Assembly (NCBI GenBank): GCA_031266495.1
Contig: JAISAX010000690.1
Span: 1 to 5,712, forward strand
DNA from: Opitutaceae bacterium
GTDB lineage: Bacteria; Verrucomicrobiota; Verrucomicrobiae; Opitutales; Opitutaceae
DNA: 5,712 nt
Direction: 5' to 3'
In this document: positions 5,673 to 5,712 of the stretch, one piece after another
How the letters are laid out: each line of letters begins with the position of its first letter
Numbering within the stretch: position 1 is the stretch's first letter
Notes under the pieces: generated by a model
Databases searched by the model: none
Seen by the model: only the letters and a program-made list of their open reading frames with translations
Told to the model about the DNA's origin: nothing
Program-made: the position numbers and the translations under genes

Positions 5673-5695
5673 CACGGGCTGGAAGCCCATGCCAC
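5673..5695 (-). repeat. Palindromic repeat copy, inverted, with a wobble pair
   Basis: On the minus strand this reads GTGGCATGGGCT, TCC loop, AGCCCGTG. The third stem pair is T-G, which still pairs as RNA and looks like an intermediate between the C-G and T-A versions seen at 5478 and 5576. There is no second hairpin. Confidence 0.65.
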
Positions 5696-5702
5696 GCAAT
5701 CC

Positions 5703-5712
5703 CACGGGCTGG
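5703..5712 (-). repeat. Palindromic repeat copy cut by the window end
   Basis: CACGGGCTGG is the first half of another inverted copy of the same hairpin family. The rest lies outside the window, so its form cannot be judged. Confidence 0.45.

Noticed and set aside
5076..5705. A minus-strand open frame with an alternating F/L hydrophobic stretch followed by an E/N-rich stretch, resembling a membrane protein
   Set aside because: The peptide is just the translation of the pyrimidine and purine arrays plus hairpin repeats, and its 3' part overlaps nadA in antisense. Plus-strand frames here are equally open and equally low in complexity.

Overview
The window is GC-rich and carries five protein genes between two blocks of short palindromic repeats. 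The base composition, the gene types (a primosomal helicase, a Uma2-family protein, a divergent Fur-family regulator, quinolinate synthase), the apparent lack of Shine-Dalgarno sites and the repeats built on CACGGGCT-TCC-AGCCCGTG all point to a Verrucomicrobiota genome, most likely of Opitutaceae type. That assignment is by recognition of style and is not proven by a marker gene.

Layout. Positions 1-184 hold four palindromic repeat copies that end on the priA stop codon. priA (2424-184, minus strand) encodes the replication-restart helicase, with all its helicase motifs and eight zinc-binding cysteines intact. A spacer of about 170 bp (2425-2594) with a 25-bp tandem repeat and a 12-bp perfect palindrome separates it from a divergent set of four plus-strand genes: a Uma2-family (DUF820) putative nuclease (2595-3149), a Fur-family regulator (3224-3697), a small TPR protein (3824-4198) and nadA (4226-5206). 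Only the TPR gene and nadA are close enough (27 bp) to look firmly co-transcribed. Each spacer further upstream has its own short tandem repeat.

Positions 5207-5712 contain no convincing gene. They hold a double-hairpin repeat, a large imperfect inverted repeat of polypyrimidine and then polypurine sequence (5271-5476), three more double-hairpin units with a 49-bp period, a C-rich tract with two runs of nine C, and further repeat copies running off the end.

The genes do not form one pathway. priA acts in chromosome replication and nadA in NAD synthesis; the Uma2, Fur-like and TPR proteins have no demonstrable link to either. I see no defence system, biosynthetic cluster or complete mobile element. 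The best leads are the repeat family, whose copies differ by paired, stem-preserving changes in both hairpins, and the Fur-family protein, which has lost most of the usual regulatory metal ligands while keeping its DNA-binding helix and its cysteines.
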